From assembly GCA_015179125.1 (NCBI GenBank), contig WHVA01000132.1, forward strand, positions 124,001-188,000: 64,000 nucleotides of DNA, read 5' to 3'. The translations under genes were made by a program, and so were the position numbers. Source of the DNA: Gautieria morchelliformis. Taxonomy: Eukaryota > Basidiomycota > Agaricomycetes > Gomphales > Gomphaceae. Below, one piece after another: positions 44,043 through 54,364 of the stretch. Under the pieces are notes generated by a model, which worked only from the letters and a program-made list of their open reading frames with translations, was not told the DNA's origin and searched no databases. How positions within the stretch are numbered: position 1 is the first letter of the stretch; the number at the start of each line of letters is the position of its first letter.

Positions 44043-44691
44043 ATGCTCTCGAACCCTCCCCCCTTTTCTATTACTTGGTACCTGCGTATGCCATTTTGCA
44101 TTGTATCTGCCCCACACTGACTACGTAAAATACAGATAGACCCATGTTCTTGCAATGCGCAAGCCGCACCAGCTCTCACAATATGTCCCCTCGGCTGCCC
44201 TCACTCCCACAATAGACTGCTCCTGCCCTCGCTCTGCTCGTGCTCAAACTCGATCTTGCTCTTACACTCAAGCTCTCGCTCTCGCAATATGTTCCCTCGG
44301 CTGCTCTCACTCTCCCAATATATCGCTTCCGCTCTCGCACCTGTCTCTACCGGCCGTCAGCTCTCGTCTCTTCTATGATGGTTTGTAACTGCATGTGTCT
44401 ATTTCATTGTTCACACTAGCTTTCAATCAATGTATCTCTAAGTGCTTTTTCAGTAATAGAAAGTACTGTTTTATTGTGTTCTAGAGTACTATTTATAAGT
44501 AACTTAGGAGCGGAAAACCAGTGTTCTAGGACACTGAAAGCGGACATTCTAGCTACTAGATTTCGGTACGCAGCTTATCGAGAGGAAGCGTCAAAAATCC
44601 GCTCCCCGGTTACTTATTATCAGTAACTTGGGCACTGAAAATTTGGTGCGTAATGTACTTATATTAAGTGCTCCGAGTTACTGCAGTGGAG

Positions 44692-46291
44692 TCTCTATGA
44701 ACAACCTATGTACCGCGACAATGTCTCATATATGCCAAGAGCATCTTCATGCAAGCCTTGGTCAGACAGTACTGCCCTCATCTACCCTTTACTCATTTGT
44801 GTCCCGCCTAGCTGAACTGCAGCGGTCTATTGGGGAGAGTTCCCCGGACGCCACTTCCAGTCTCCTCCCTACGACATGAAATTGACGCTGCCGTTGGCTC
44901 GATGCTCACGTTGAGCCTAGAGCCCAACGTGAGATTGTTCGGATAGGGCTGCCTTCTCCCTGCAGCTCTTTACCACTACTTCATTGTTCTGGTGTCGCCA
45001 CTTTGTCCCATGAAGCATGCATTGCGTTGCACTACTGAAAAGGCAGAAGCCTTTTGTGCTTTGTCAATTGCGACTGCGACACGTTGTTATTCAATTTCTT
45101 ATCGTAATCGGTTTGACAGTATTCCATTGGATTTTCCAAGCCGTTCATTGGCTTTCGTTTGTTGAGAGCATTGCGCTTCTTGCATGTAGTGAAATGCCTC
45201 CTTGGCTTACTTTCTATTTTTACTATCTATTCACGCCTGGAGATTCTGGGCAGACTTAAAAGCTCTGCGTCAGTGCAGAAGCCCGCAAGCTTCTACTTTT
45301 TCTGTTCGCGCAACCTTTCCATCCCAGCACACTGCATCGTCTATTCAAAATTTATCTCAAATGTGAGCAACGAGGCTTCACATTATTGTTCGTCTCCACC
45401 CGTACTTATGATACTGATTCCGTCGACTGCACCAGCCTCTTTGCCACAAGACATGGCCAATATGGGAATCGAAGGTGACCGCCTGAGACAGCTCCCATCT
45501 ATCCACAGCCTGGGCATCCCTCTGAGCCTTGCAGAGGTGTTGGCGATGCCACCATTGGACGACAAAGACCCTATTACCTTACCTCCTCTCCGATGCGGTC
45601 CACAACCGTCACCATCGGCCTCAGCGTGGTACCCGATGATGATTCCGTTGTCCCGGCAACCACACAGTGGTGCGGTTAGAACGAAGAAGAAAAGGCCTAA
45701 GAAGGGATCGGGGCTGTACACGCTCCCCAAACATACATCAGTTAGCCCCATGTCGGGCTCTATGCTCAATTCGAGCAGCGAGCCAGCGACGAGCGGAACA
45801 AGTGATATCGTCGCGAGGAGAGGAGCACAACCGGACCCTCATGAGCGCCTCGTGTGGCGTGTCGAGCCTGGGGTGGTACCAGTACCGCAAGATCAGGCGG
45901 GACAGGGAGACGAGGGGAGGGAAGAAGAAAGCAGCCGAAGAATGGAGCCAAAGAAATTTCACTTCCACCACCACCATTTCGACGAGTACGGAGGGATGAC
46001 GCAGTGAGGTTCTTGAGTGCTGGGACCGGCATTTTCAACCCCTAGGAAACGCCCACAGATCGGATTCCGCAGCCCGGATGCAGCCGATGTTCTGCTTTTT
46101 CAGTGTGTTTTTCAGTGTGTTTTTCAGTGTAATTGTGTATACTGTATCGGTTGCTTTCTTCATATCTTAATTATCGATCTCCCTGTGATTTCTGCGATAC
46201 ATCGAGTGGATCGAGTTCAGAGGTCAACAAATACAATGGAGAGACCAAGTCGAGGTTGCAGTGGATCGCGCAGCGCGCTACACGAGGAATC
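44692..46291 (+). repeat. Array unit (fourth gene-bearing copy), cut at 46291
   Basis: Full unit order as in 23340-25250, including the undisrupted GTGTCCCGCCTAGCTGAA site (about 44791) that corresponds to the insertion point of transposon copy 1. It is interrupted at 46291, within GAGGAATC, by a terminus of the IS3EU-like type. Confidence 0.8.
45453..46007 (+). CDS. Small protein of unknown family, array copy 3 (184 aa)
   Basis: Same layout as the copies at 22333 and 24140: MANMGIEGDRL, QLPSIHSLGIPLSLAEVLAM, a KKKRPKKGSG basic patch and a C-terminal HHHFDEYGGMTQ. It is two residues shorter than copy 2, through in-frame indels. It is intact. Function unknown. Confidence 0.55.
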   Translation: MANMGIEGDRLRQLPSIHSLGIPLSLAEVLAMPPLDDKDPITLPPLRCGPQPSPSASAWYPMMIPLSRQPHSGAVRTKKKRPKKGSGLYTLPKHTSVSPMSGSMLNSSSEPATSGTSDIVARRGAQPDPHERLVWRVEPGVVPVPQDQAGQGDEGREEESSRRMEPKKFHFHHHHFDEYGGMTQ

Positions 46292-46417
46292 TATGGCGGT
46301 CAGTTTGCACAAAAATTATCCCGCGCCCGCGCCCAACTATCGCGCGTAGACTCGAACCAGTCTCTATAGTCGTTTTACTTCACCTTTAGAACGACTATCT
46401 TCTAATCGTTACCATTA
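46292..46417. mobile_element. IS3EU-like terminus, second lone end
   Basis: TATGGCGGTCAGTTTGCAC followed by AAAAATTATCCCGCGCCCGCG matches the transposon ends. It continues with GTAGACTCGAACCAGTCTC. An inverted counterpart of that last word (GAGACTGGGTTCGAGTCT) lies at 47243-47260, on the other side of the small inserted element, so the host element may be a short, partly self-complementary one. Its outer right end is not recognisable. Confidence 0.55.
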
Positions 46418-47236
46418 GGGCGTTTCACGAAGGTGAATTCGACGTGAAATCGGTCCTGAAATCGGTCCCGCACTCCGACGCGAACTCGCAGAGTTCGTGA
46501 ATTCCGCAACTTTGCGAAAGCAGCCTCGACCCTCCTTTCGCAGCAAACTCGCTCCCGCACTCGTCTGTGAACTCGCTCCCCAACTCAGTCCCCAGCATGC
46601 CGTTCTGCGGCACATACAGCTGACGTCCAATGTGAAAATTAATTACTACAGTACTAAACAATTTTCTTTGCCTTCCTTTTTCTTAATTTTCCGTGGTACA
46701 CACATGCGCTGTCGCAGTACTGTGCGCAGCCTCCGCAAGTATCTTGTCTCTTCCTCTTCATCAAGATCCATATATGAGACGACAGGGAAGCCGAGTCCAA
46801 GAGGAGGGAGATGCTGGAGCTGCTGGAGACGGTACTGCACTACAGATAAGTAGTTGACATAATTATAGCCCTCTTCTGAGCCATGCTCACCTGAGCCATT
46901 CAGTTCATCTACAAATATCCCAACCGCCTCATCTTGGTCAGCCTGACAACGGATGTGCCAAAGCATCCTAGCGTGCTTGTGGGCAGTATGTAGCAGTCGT
47001 TTGGGCATTTGGGCATGTAATTATGTAATACTACAACATTGTGCCATTGTGCCGCTGGTATGCCGCGCAAGCCGGCTTGCTGTGAAATTCACAGATACGC
47101 AGAGAGGGGTTTCACGAAGGACCCAAATTCGGAGTCAATTCGGCCATGAAATTGTGTCTGAACTCCGGAGTTCACGTCGGAATTCACACCGATTTCATGA
47201 CCGAATTCACGTCGAATTCACCTTCGTGAAACACCC
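46418..47236. mobile_element. Small TIR element flanked by TA (819 bp), Harbinger- or ISL2EU-like ends
   Basis: The left end GGGCGTTTCACGAAGGTGAA and the right end read inward GGGTGTTTCACGAAGGTGAA extend into at least 50 bp of inverted similarity (GACGTGAAATCGG / GACGTGAATTCGG). TA flanks both ends (46416-46417, 47237-47238). The GGG start suggests PIF/Harbinger or ISL2EU, but the family is not certain. Confidence 0.6.
46646..47008 (-). CDS. Unrecognised 120-aa ORF inside the small TIR element
   Basis: Reads MPKRLLHTAHKHARMLWHIR through a middle with NYVNYLSVVQYRLQQLQHLP to DLDEEEETRYLRRLRTVLRQ and a basic tail RKIKKKEGKEN. The composition is protein-like (acidic middle, charged helical end). 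It could be a relic of a transposase-partner gene. No catalytic motif is visible. Confidence 0.3.
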   Translation of the reverse strand: MPKRLLHTAHKHARMLWHIRCQADQDEAVGIFVDELNGSGEHGSEEGYNYVNYLSVVQYRLQQLQHLPPLGLGFPVVSYMDLDEEEETRYLRRLRTVLRQRMCVPRKIKKKEGKENCLVL

Positions 47237-47257
47237 TATTGCGAGACTGGGTTCGAG

Positions 47258-48888
47258 TCTATTTCGCGCGCTGGTGCTTTCTGGCACAGTCACGTGACCT
47301 TGCCGCCCCTCAAATAATTATTTGCTGGCCTTTGTGCCTATGGAAATTTTTTTTCGTTTGCTAGTATGATGGATGGGACCTTTGAAAATGATCCTATGCC
47401 AATTTTCTAGTCCTAAATAGTGTTGCCGTGGCGCGGCTTTGGCTTAGCGCCGAGCCACGCTTACCAAAGCCGGCTATTATCATTATAGCTCTAAGCCAAG
47501 CCGAGGAACCGCAGCTTGGCTTGGTTAAAAGCCGGCTTTTAGCCGGAAGCCGAATATAGCTAATGGGAGATACTGGATTATTAATACATTATTTATCGAT
47601 GTTCTAAACCTTCGGTCATGATAATCTCTCAGTATGGTGGTTTGGCTAGAGCACCGTATCTGTACCAATTATTAAACTAATATTAGTAATATAACCTTCC
47701 GTTCATTAGTGATTCATTTCACAAGGACAACGCTGCCCATGAAAAGGAAGGTCGCTGTCATCGTCGCTGTTACCGTACTGTATTTCACAGCTGTATATGT
47801 CGAGCTCATTGCTGTATACATTTGGAGTTACATTATTCTTAAGGAGGTCATCTGCGACAGTTAAAATATTGCCCGGGCCTCCAATTTAGTATATCCTCAA
47901 GGTGAAAGCCATCACTTACCGGTAGCGAGAGTGCTTCCAAATGGCCGCGAGGGAGAACAACGATAGGAAGAACGAGAGCGGGATGGGGTGGGTGATGCAT
48001 GCAATAGTTGCATGCGAACCCTGTATATTGCAATAAGTATCTCGATCCCTGGCACAGTTTCACGAACGTACATGATATGCATAGGAGTCGGGACAGCCAT
48101 TTTGATAGATGGCTTCTGGTGATACCCGCCAAAGTTTGGAGAGCCCGCAGAATTTTCTTCCCTCCTGCAAGCGATGTCAAGTATTCGATTCTTGAGAACT
48201 GGAACATACAACGTACCAAGCGCCGTGAATTGTCTTCATGTACATCCTAGCTCCCTCCGCGGGCACATCATTCAAGGGATCGGGTGGGTCGTTTGAACAT
48301 GAGGGGCTGGGTATGAGTTCGATGGGACGAGAGCGGGTCGAGTGGGCTGTTCAATGATGAGGGGCTGGGTATGACTTCGATGGGAAGAACGAGAGCGGGA
48401 TCGAGCCGATTGTTCTCTAGAATGAGTACGAGAGGGAATTTTACATCGAAACAGACAAGACATACCGTCGATACTTTACCCTTTTCGCTCTTCTCCCTGA
48501 ATGTTTCTTCACTAAGTTTCACTTCTCGTTGCCCACATAAAGAGCACGGACATCAACAAAAAGAGAAGGGATACCCTTAATGAGGCCATTCAGGCGGTAT
48601 GGCCTGATGAGAGACTTGAACTCCTCGCCCAACGACCCTACCAGCATAGATGGAAATCGGACTACAGTGCATAAAGATCAAGCGAACGTGGTAACACAAG
48701 TGAAGAGAAGAGTGGAGGCGGTGGTGTGCAGGAGTGAGGTGTGCAGGAGTGAAGAGTGGAGGCGGTGGTGGTCAAGAGCCAACAGTGTTCGTTGTTCAGG
48801 CTCCGATAATCTCGCGCTGGTCAGTCTCTGGGAGATTTTTTGTAATAGAAAATATATGCAATGAGAAGCTGATTATTACAGAGCCTAC
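47258..48888. other. Gene-free stretch next to the hAT gene
   Basis: The block 47417-47570 is rich in AAAGCCGGC and GGCTTGGC words and begins TAGTGTTGCCGTGGCG, resembling the ends of hAT elements; it may be the outer end of the hAT transposon at 48.9-51.6 kb, but I could not find its partner. Two copies of a GATGAGGGGCTGGGTATGA-type block and a GAGAGCGGG-rich segment lie at 48295-48410 and 47965. Confidence 0.35.
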
Positions 48889-51645
48889 TTAAGATTCCTC
48901 CCCCCATTCGTCACAGCCCTCGAAAACAAACTCTTCAAGCTCTAGATCTGTCAAGTCCTTCCCAGGCTCACCATCGGTTTCCTGCGCATTCCCATCCTTG
49001 TCCAATATATCCAGCTGTTGATCAAATGCACTGTGAGGCTTGTGTGCACATACTGAGTATCCCTGATCTTGCCACTCATTTTCCCGTTCTATGTCCTTCT
49101 CCTCCCATTTCCAGCTAGCCGTGAAATCTAGCCGGGCCTTCTTGATCATGAACTTCAGCATCTGCAGCTGTTCCATCAGATGCGGTGAGATGGGGTTTCT
49201 TCGACGTGTATCCGTCTCCGCGCTAGAAGAGAAGATGCGCTCGGCAGGGACAGATGATGCTTGTGCTGGGAGATAGTCGAGTGCCCAACAAGATAGCCAT
49301 GGATAGTTTCTCTCGTTGTGCTACAGGGTGGTTATGGTTAGAAGTCAAATGTCAAACAGGAGCCTAAGTTATTACGCACATCCCACCATTTGATTAGATC
49401 AACGCTGTATATGTCAGGCCAGTTAGCAGTGTGACAATACGAATCCCATTCTTCTTCAACCGACAGTAAACGCGAAGTGCACCCTGTTGGTGACTCGTCG
49501 ATTTCCCGGCCAAAAAGGAGTGTGTAAGCATTGCGCGACACGCATGGCTGGTGTATCGTCTCCCTGGTAGATTGAGCGGCTGGTTGACTCTCGTCATATT
49601 TTGCAAGCTAAACAATGGTCAGGTTTCACTGGAGGGCAGATAGCGTAAAACTCACCTCTAATAGAATAGTTCATTTAGAATACGAAACCTGATTGGCTGG
49701 CCAGTTTCTTTTGATCCATCGAAACCTGAGCGATGGATGAAGGACTAGCAAAGGCTTGGTTAGCAATTGATTTAGTAACAGCTTGCCACATACCAATAGA
49801 GATAATATGCGGCTTTGAAAAGCGACACTCGTTATACTGTGAGGTCATCTTTTCAACTGCCACATCAATCATCCTTCGTAGGTGCACATTCGAAGGCTCC
49901 TTGCGCATGCGGGTCCAAGTAGATAGTAGTGAGTCGAATGCAGGGAGTACGCAGGCAATAACAGGTGTGTGCTCAGTACACATGACGGCTTGTAAAGCAT
50001 GAGCCAGCTGCGGGTATAATAAGCATGGCCCCTAGGTTAAACAAAGAACAGGACCTACCTCTAATATATTCTTTATGTCCTTCAGTATGGCCCATTCATT
50101 GTTGGTGAGTCGTTGCTTGAAGATGGTACTCATGACCGGTGGCAAAATATAAACTTCAATTGCCTAATACGAACTTTAGCATTTTCATACTCATCAATAG
50201 CATAATGACTTACCTGACGAAGATACAATGCTCGTTCAATCATAAGATACGACGATCCCCATCGGGTTGGACTATCAGGAATAAGGGTGAGATGTGCAAG
50301 CTGGTAAGATACCTGTTGAGCATCTAGCCAATGTTCTCGACGGTTGCCAGTTGTAACGATCTCCTTGAATTCTTCATGGTGGAGTTGGGAGGACCGAATC
50401 ATGTTAGCGATGTTACGAGTAATCGCGACTGGATCGCGCTGTAAAGCCTGTGTGGGTGTTTGACTAGAGGGGTTTACTGGGTCATGCTCAGTCAGATCAA
50501 ACTCGCCAGTAGGGTTTTCCAAAGCCTCGGTACTTGTGCATTCTCGTAGCATTGCCATCACAGTGACGTGTAGGCGATGTGGGAAGCATCTAAAGTTTAT
50601 GATAATTAGAAAGAAAGCCAACATATAATAATATTTTTACTTACATTATCTGTTGATTAGCACTATCAAAGTCTATGAACAGAGCCATTAGCAGGTGTTC
50701 GAAGTCTTGCATCATCGCAGCCATATTAGATGCGCCGTCCATAGTGATAAACATAATCTATACACATTTAGCCACAATATGATAAATGTGTGAGAAAATG
50801 ACGCACCTTGTCTGTTATGTTGACACGGTCGGTGATAAAGAGGAGGCCCTTCGCAAGATCCTGACCAAAATGGCGGCCAGGCATCGGAAGGAATCCAATG
50901 AGAGCGGAATGTAGGGCCAGCTCTCCCCTGCCATCCAGTGAAGTTGAAATGGACCCACGACATAGGTAGTGAGCCGTTACAGCGCCATACGCATGCATGC
51001 TCTTGTCATCCCATAAGTCCATCGTAAGTGATATCTTCCCCACTGATTGCTATATAAGATGTGTGAGCTTTTCATAGTCCTGTAGAGTTCACGAGAGAAA
51101 TCACCGCTAGCTCTTTTTTTGAGTTCCATAAAATTATGCTCCCATGCCTTACCAATTAAACTCCGAATTGCTGTTCGGTGTGGGATATCGCAGCTTAGCA
51201 TGGATTCTCGTAGCAGAAGTAGGAGATCACGGAATTCAGGGCATTCAACGACATTAATAGACTAAATGAGAATATTAATAAGTTTTGAAAGCTAAGTGTA
51301 CCATATCTGACGTACCTGGTCATCTGCAACGATCCAGTTAACTAGTGCCGCTTTAAAGCGACCCATTGAAAATGGAGGGCGTGGATCAGGTTGAGTGGTC
51401 ACTTTTTCGTTACTTTTGGGGAGAGCGAGAGATTTTATCTTAATCGGCCAGTCATTCTCACGGCAAGCTTCAAGATACTCATACGCGTGACATGCTTCAA
51501 TGTGCACACGCAGAGAACCGGTGCTCGTCAACGGCGAATACTCCACAGGTGGACTGCAAATTGTCAGATGTTATCTGAATAAACTGGTAAAAAACTCACT
51601 AGCACAATTTGCAAATAGTTTTGATTCCTTTGGCGATACTACCTT
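48889..51645 (-). CDS. hAT-family transposase with BED zinc finger
   Basis: Cut-and-paste transposase read right to left. The BED-type finger is split over exons: TICKLC near 51610, then TGSLRVHIEACHAYEY near 51500. Catalytic-domain signatures are KISLTMDLWDD (51020), IMFITMDGASNMAAMM (50745), CFPHRLHV (50580) and SPTRWGSSYLMIERAL (50250). The C-terminal hAT dimerisation region is WLSCWALDYLPAQASSVPAE followed by RIFSSSAETDTRRRNP (49300-49190) and MEQLQMLKF. The protein ends in an acidic tail (FVFEGCDEWGEES). Many short introns are needed (for example near 50640, 50160, 49660, 49340). The first exon and the true start were not resolved. Most exons join plausibly, so it may be nearly intact. 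The 8-bp duplication and inverted ends were not established. Confidence 0.75.
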
Positions 51646-51649
51646 TAAC

Positions 51650-52960
51650 GAAAAACTAGCACGCCTTCCTCTCCCCGTTTCATATACGCTCCTCAGCCTC
51701 CTCGTTTGGATTACTGAGATCCACAACCTTGCGACGCCGTCATATCCTCCAGCACTGTACCTCTATAGATGACAAGATAGAATGGTAATGCGAGGCTCTG
51801 ACTAATGTGAGGCTCTGACTGGTGCTCGGTGGGTCGGCATGATGCACGACCTAGCCAAAGCTCGCGATCGTACCTTATTATATTAACAGAATACTTCGTA
51901 AAATATTGACCAGGTCCTTCGAATGCTTTCTAATCAGATAGGACACATTGGGAATCCTCATAGCATGTGGCAACACTTGTGAGTCCACATCTCGTGTTGG
52001 TCCAAGCCTGGGCAATAGTTGCATTTTGAAGATCTGTTGTTGTCGGGTATATTAACCTTCACATTTCGCCTCGCAGACGAAGTGTCATGGCGGCAACGGG
52101 TATGCTTCCTTGACTGCGTGATGAGTATCCTACAAGAAACAGGGAAGGAGAGGATCCCCGATTCCGATTGTGTGAGAATCGTGGCAATACTTCGCTGAAT
52201 GGTATCCGAAATACATAAACTTTATCAGAACGTGCACCGGATACCATAAGACTTGAGAAGCGCACTGATGTCTCGGTCCGTACCATTTGCTCAGGAAGCA
52301 ATGCCCTTCAAAAAGCCAAGATTCCAAGACGATGGAATGACGTGACCGCACCTAGCAACGGCCAACTGCTCAAGAATAAGATGCTTGCCAGAGCCAGCCA
52401 CTGGAATTAGCTTTGACACTTGTGCTAACGCCTACTGCGTTGATGCCTGGTGACGCCTGTGATTCATGCATAGTGAATTACCTGTGTAACCTGAGCATCA
52501 CGACATACCACACAAAGAGCTCTTTTGAGACGCCCACGGCGCTCGAGCTGTTTGATCAGGGCGGAGATAGTGGAGAGACCAGCTTAGTTACCCAGAAAGA
52601 GGAGACGATGGCGAGCCGCAAGCAAAGATTGTGTTGGCATAAGGCCTATTCTCCTCGTAGGCTTGCTTTCCCGTCCCGGCCTTCACTATCACCTTCTGAA
52701 CCGTTGAGTCATTGCTGTGCAAGCCAGCAGCTCAAAAGATAGGGCGATCCTTCTGGAACTTTTGATGGGAGTTCAAATCTCAGGTCGTGTGAGTGGCCTC
52801 AAAGTGCGGCTATACTGTGCGCTTCATGAGGGATAGCGCTTTGCAGCATGAATGGTGGCAGTGACAGCTATGTCGCCTTAAGTGGGGAGCAAACGGCGCG
52901 AATCAGTAGTTCTGCGTGGTCCTGAGCAAACCCTAGCTGTCAGTGCATTCAAAACAAGCC
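51650..52960. other. No supported gene
   Basis: Only short frames, such as 52059-52301 on minus (RFSSLMVSGARSDKVYVFRI) and 52413-52742 on plus. Neither matches a family I know. Confidence 0.4.
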
Positions 52961-52971
52961 ATGGATCACCA

Positions 52972-53156
52972 TCAGATCAGAGAACGGGGCCTACCCATTT
53001 GTGTTTGATCCCCCCCGCTCTTCGACAAAGCTCGCGAGCCAACGTGTGCAGCAAGAACATGCGTAAGTTTCTCAGGATTTGACGGGTAAATGATAATGTC
53101 GCCTTTCATGCCATGTTGTGTTGTTGGAAGCTGTGGACCATTGGAAGGTCTTCCAT
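52972..53156 (-). pseudogene. Downstream part of a DUF6570/Helitron-type gene, cut by transposon copy 2
   Basis: On minus this reads PSNGPQLPTTQHGMKGDIII followed by YPSNPEKLTHVLAAHVGS, the segment that normally follows DUF6570 in agaricomycete Helitron-related proteins (QRGMKGHIIVYPQ type). It is directly continuous, across the transposon and one copy of its duplication, with the upstream part at 58953 onward. It stops near 52972, and no helicase part follows. Confidence 0.65.
53151..53156. repeat. Target-site duplication TTCCAT (left) of transposon copy 2
   Basis: Directly precedes the TATGGGTGTC terminus and is repeated at 58953-58958. Confidence 0.92.
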
Positions 53157-53359
53157 TATGGGTGTCATCCTGCACAAAAATCAAATTTCCCACGCGCGCC
53201 GAAAATGTAAACCTGCGCGCGCGCGTGAGCGACTTCCCCGCGCGCGCAACATTGTTTATTTCAACCACTTGTAATCAAAAATTTAATACCATTAATTTTT
53301 TAAGTACTGTAATCTGATACCAATGAAGAGCAGTAAAGACCGGTATAAAATCAAAAAAA

Positions 53360-54318
53360 TTAGACACCAACCACAGTTCCCTCAAACTTCTTAAGCAACT
53401 TCAGTCCCTCCTCCAATATACCATATTCCCTGTCAAAAACTCCATGATCTCTGATAAATTCCACTGCCTGAAGCCTGCAGGCTGTCGTGACACCTGCAAT
53501 GTTTGCGGATTCGAACTTCGCAAGTGCTTCGAGTGGTGTGCAGGGGTGATCTGGATGTAGATAATGGCGTGCAAACCCATCCCACCAAGCAGCTTCCCAG
53601 CTGGCCTGGCAGCCAAGAGCAGGCCTCTTGCACAACACATCGTGTTTGTCCATCTTGAGTGGGTTATATGCGAGGACGAGGAGAAGATGGCGGATTTCTG
53701 ACTGTGTGGAGTGGATAATGTGCATGATAGTGAGACCTAAGAATGAGGCATCCTCTAGACTGAGTCGATGAGCTGGCGTCGCAACGAGAGCTTTAAAAGC
53801 TAATTCGATCCAGTCACTGATGCGGAACCTAAGTGCAAGAGAGAGCTGCCGAGCAGGGGAAAGGTTCAGGGAATCGGTAGAGAGGGCCTGGATTGCAAAA
53901 GACCTGGCAACATCTATCTGTAGGAACGTGCCGAGTTCGAGGATCGAAACAAGCCCTTCTAAGGGGGGGAGATTTGAACTATAGCTAGGGTGCTTCAGTT
54001 CAGCCATTAATAAATAGTTTAATGCTGTCTTACCGACACATAAACCACCACAGTAAATAATCCATTTTTTTTACCGTAAATGGCAGACCCAATTTAACAG
54101 GGCTCTCATCGCTCATGCCTTCATGATGGTTGGGCTGTGAAGAGCTTGGCGGCATGGAAAACATATCCTTGAAAACAACTGAAAATTTGCGAAGGAGTGA
54201 TATATGGAGTTTGTAGAGGATGCTTGTAATATAAGTGAGCATTGCTATAATCTCATACCTGTAATGTGATTGAACCATCTTCGAGGTAAAATTCGCTATG
54301 GCGAGTAATGACAGTCAT
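53360..54318 (-). CDS. BTB/POZ-domain protein carried by the transposon (copy 2)
   Basis: Same gene as at 29983-30941, with the same protein in the three exonic segments (54318 downward: TRHSEFYLEDGSITLQ; 54240-54030: KLHISLLRKFSVVFKDMF...YLLWWFMC; 54007-53360: the helical C-terminal part). Splice joints are unresolved as in copy 1. The start lies about 46 bp from the transposase start on the other strand, leaving room only for a shared divergent promoter. The protein resembles agaricomycete host BTB proteins, so capture from a host is likely. Confidence 0.65.
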
Positions 54319-54364
54319 GATCTATGGTATTAGTAGAAAACTGCAAGTAGAATTTTGAGAAGCA

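Larger units (their letters stand above)
41937..44689. mobile_element. CACTA-like DNA transposon, degenerate (about 2.75 kb)
   Basis: The ends read CCACTGGAGAAAACTCC on the left and, from the right, CCACTGCAGTAACTCGG. The flanks AG/AG (41935-41936, 44690-44691) fit a 2-bp duplication, or GAG as a 3-bp duplication if the right end is CAGTG. Subterminal regions carry many copies of AGCACTGA-type words in both directions (41990-42070, 44500-44660), typical of CACTA elements. Inside are relics of an agaricomycete CACTA-associated gene on minus and a spliced gene tail on plus. Confidence 0.6.

Noticed and set aside
47243-47262. tRNA-like B box (GGTTCGAGTCT)
   Set aside because: No A box, acceptor stem or cloverleaf around it; it is the inverted partner of a word at 46328 in transposon-end sequence.
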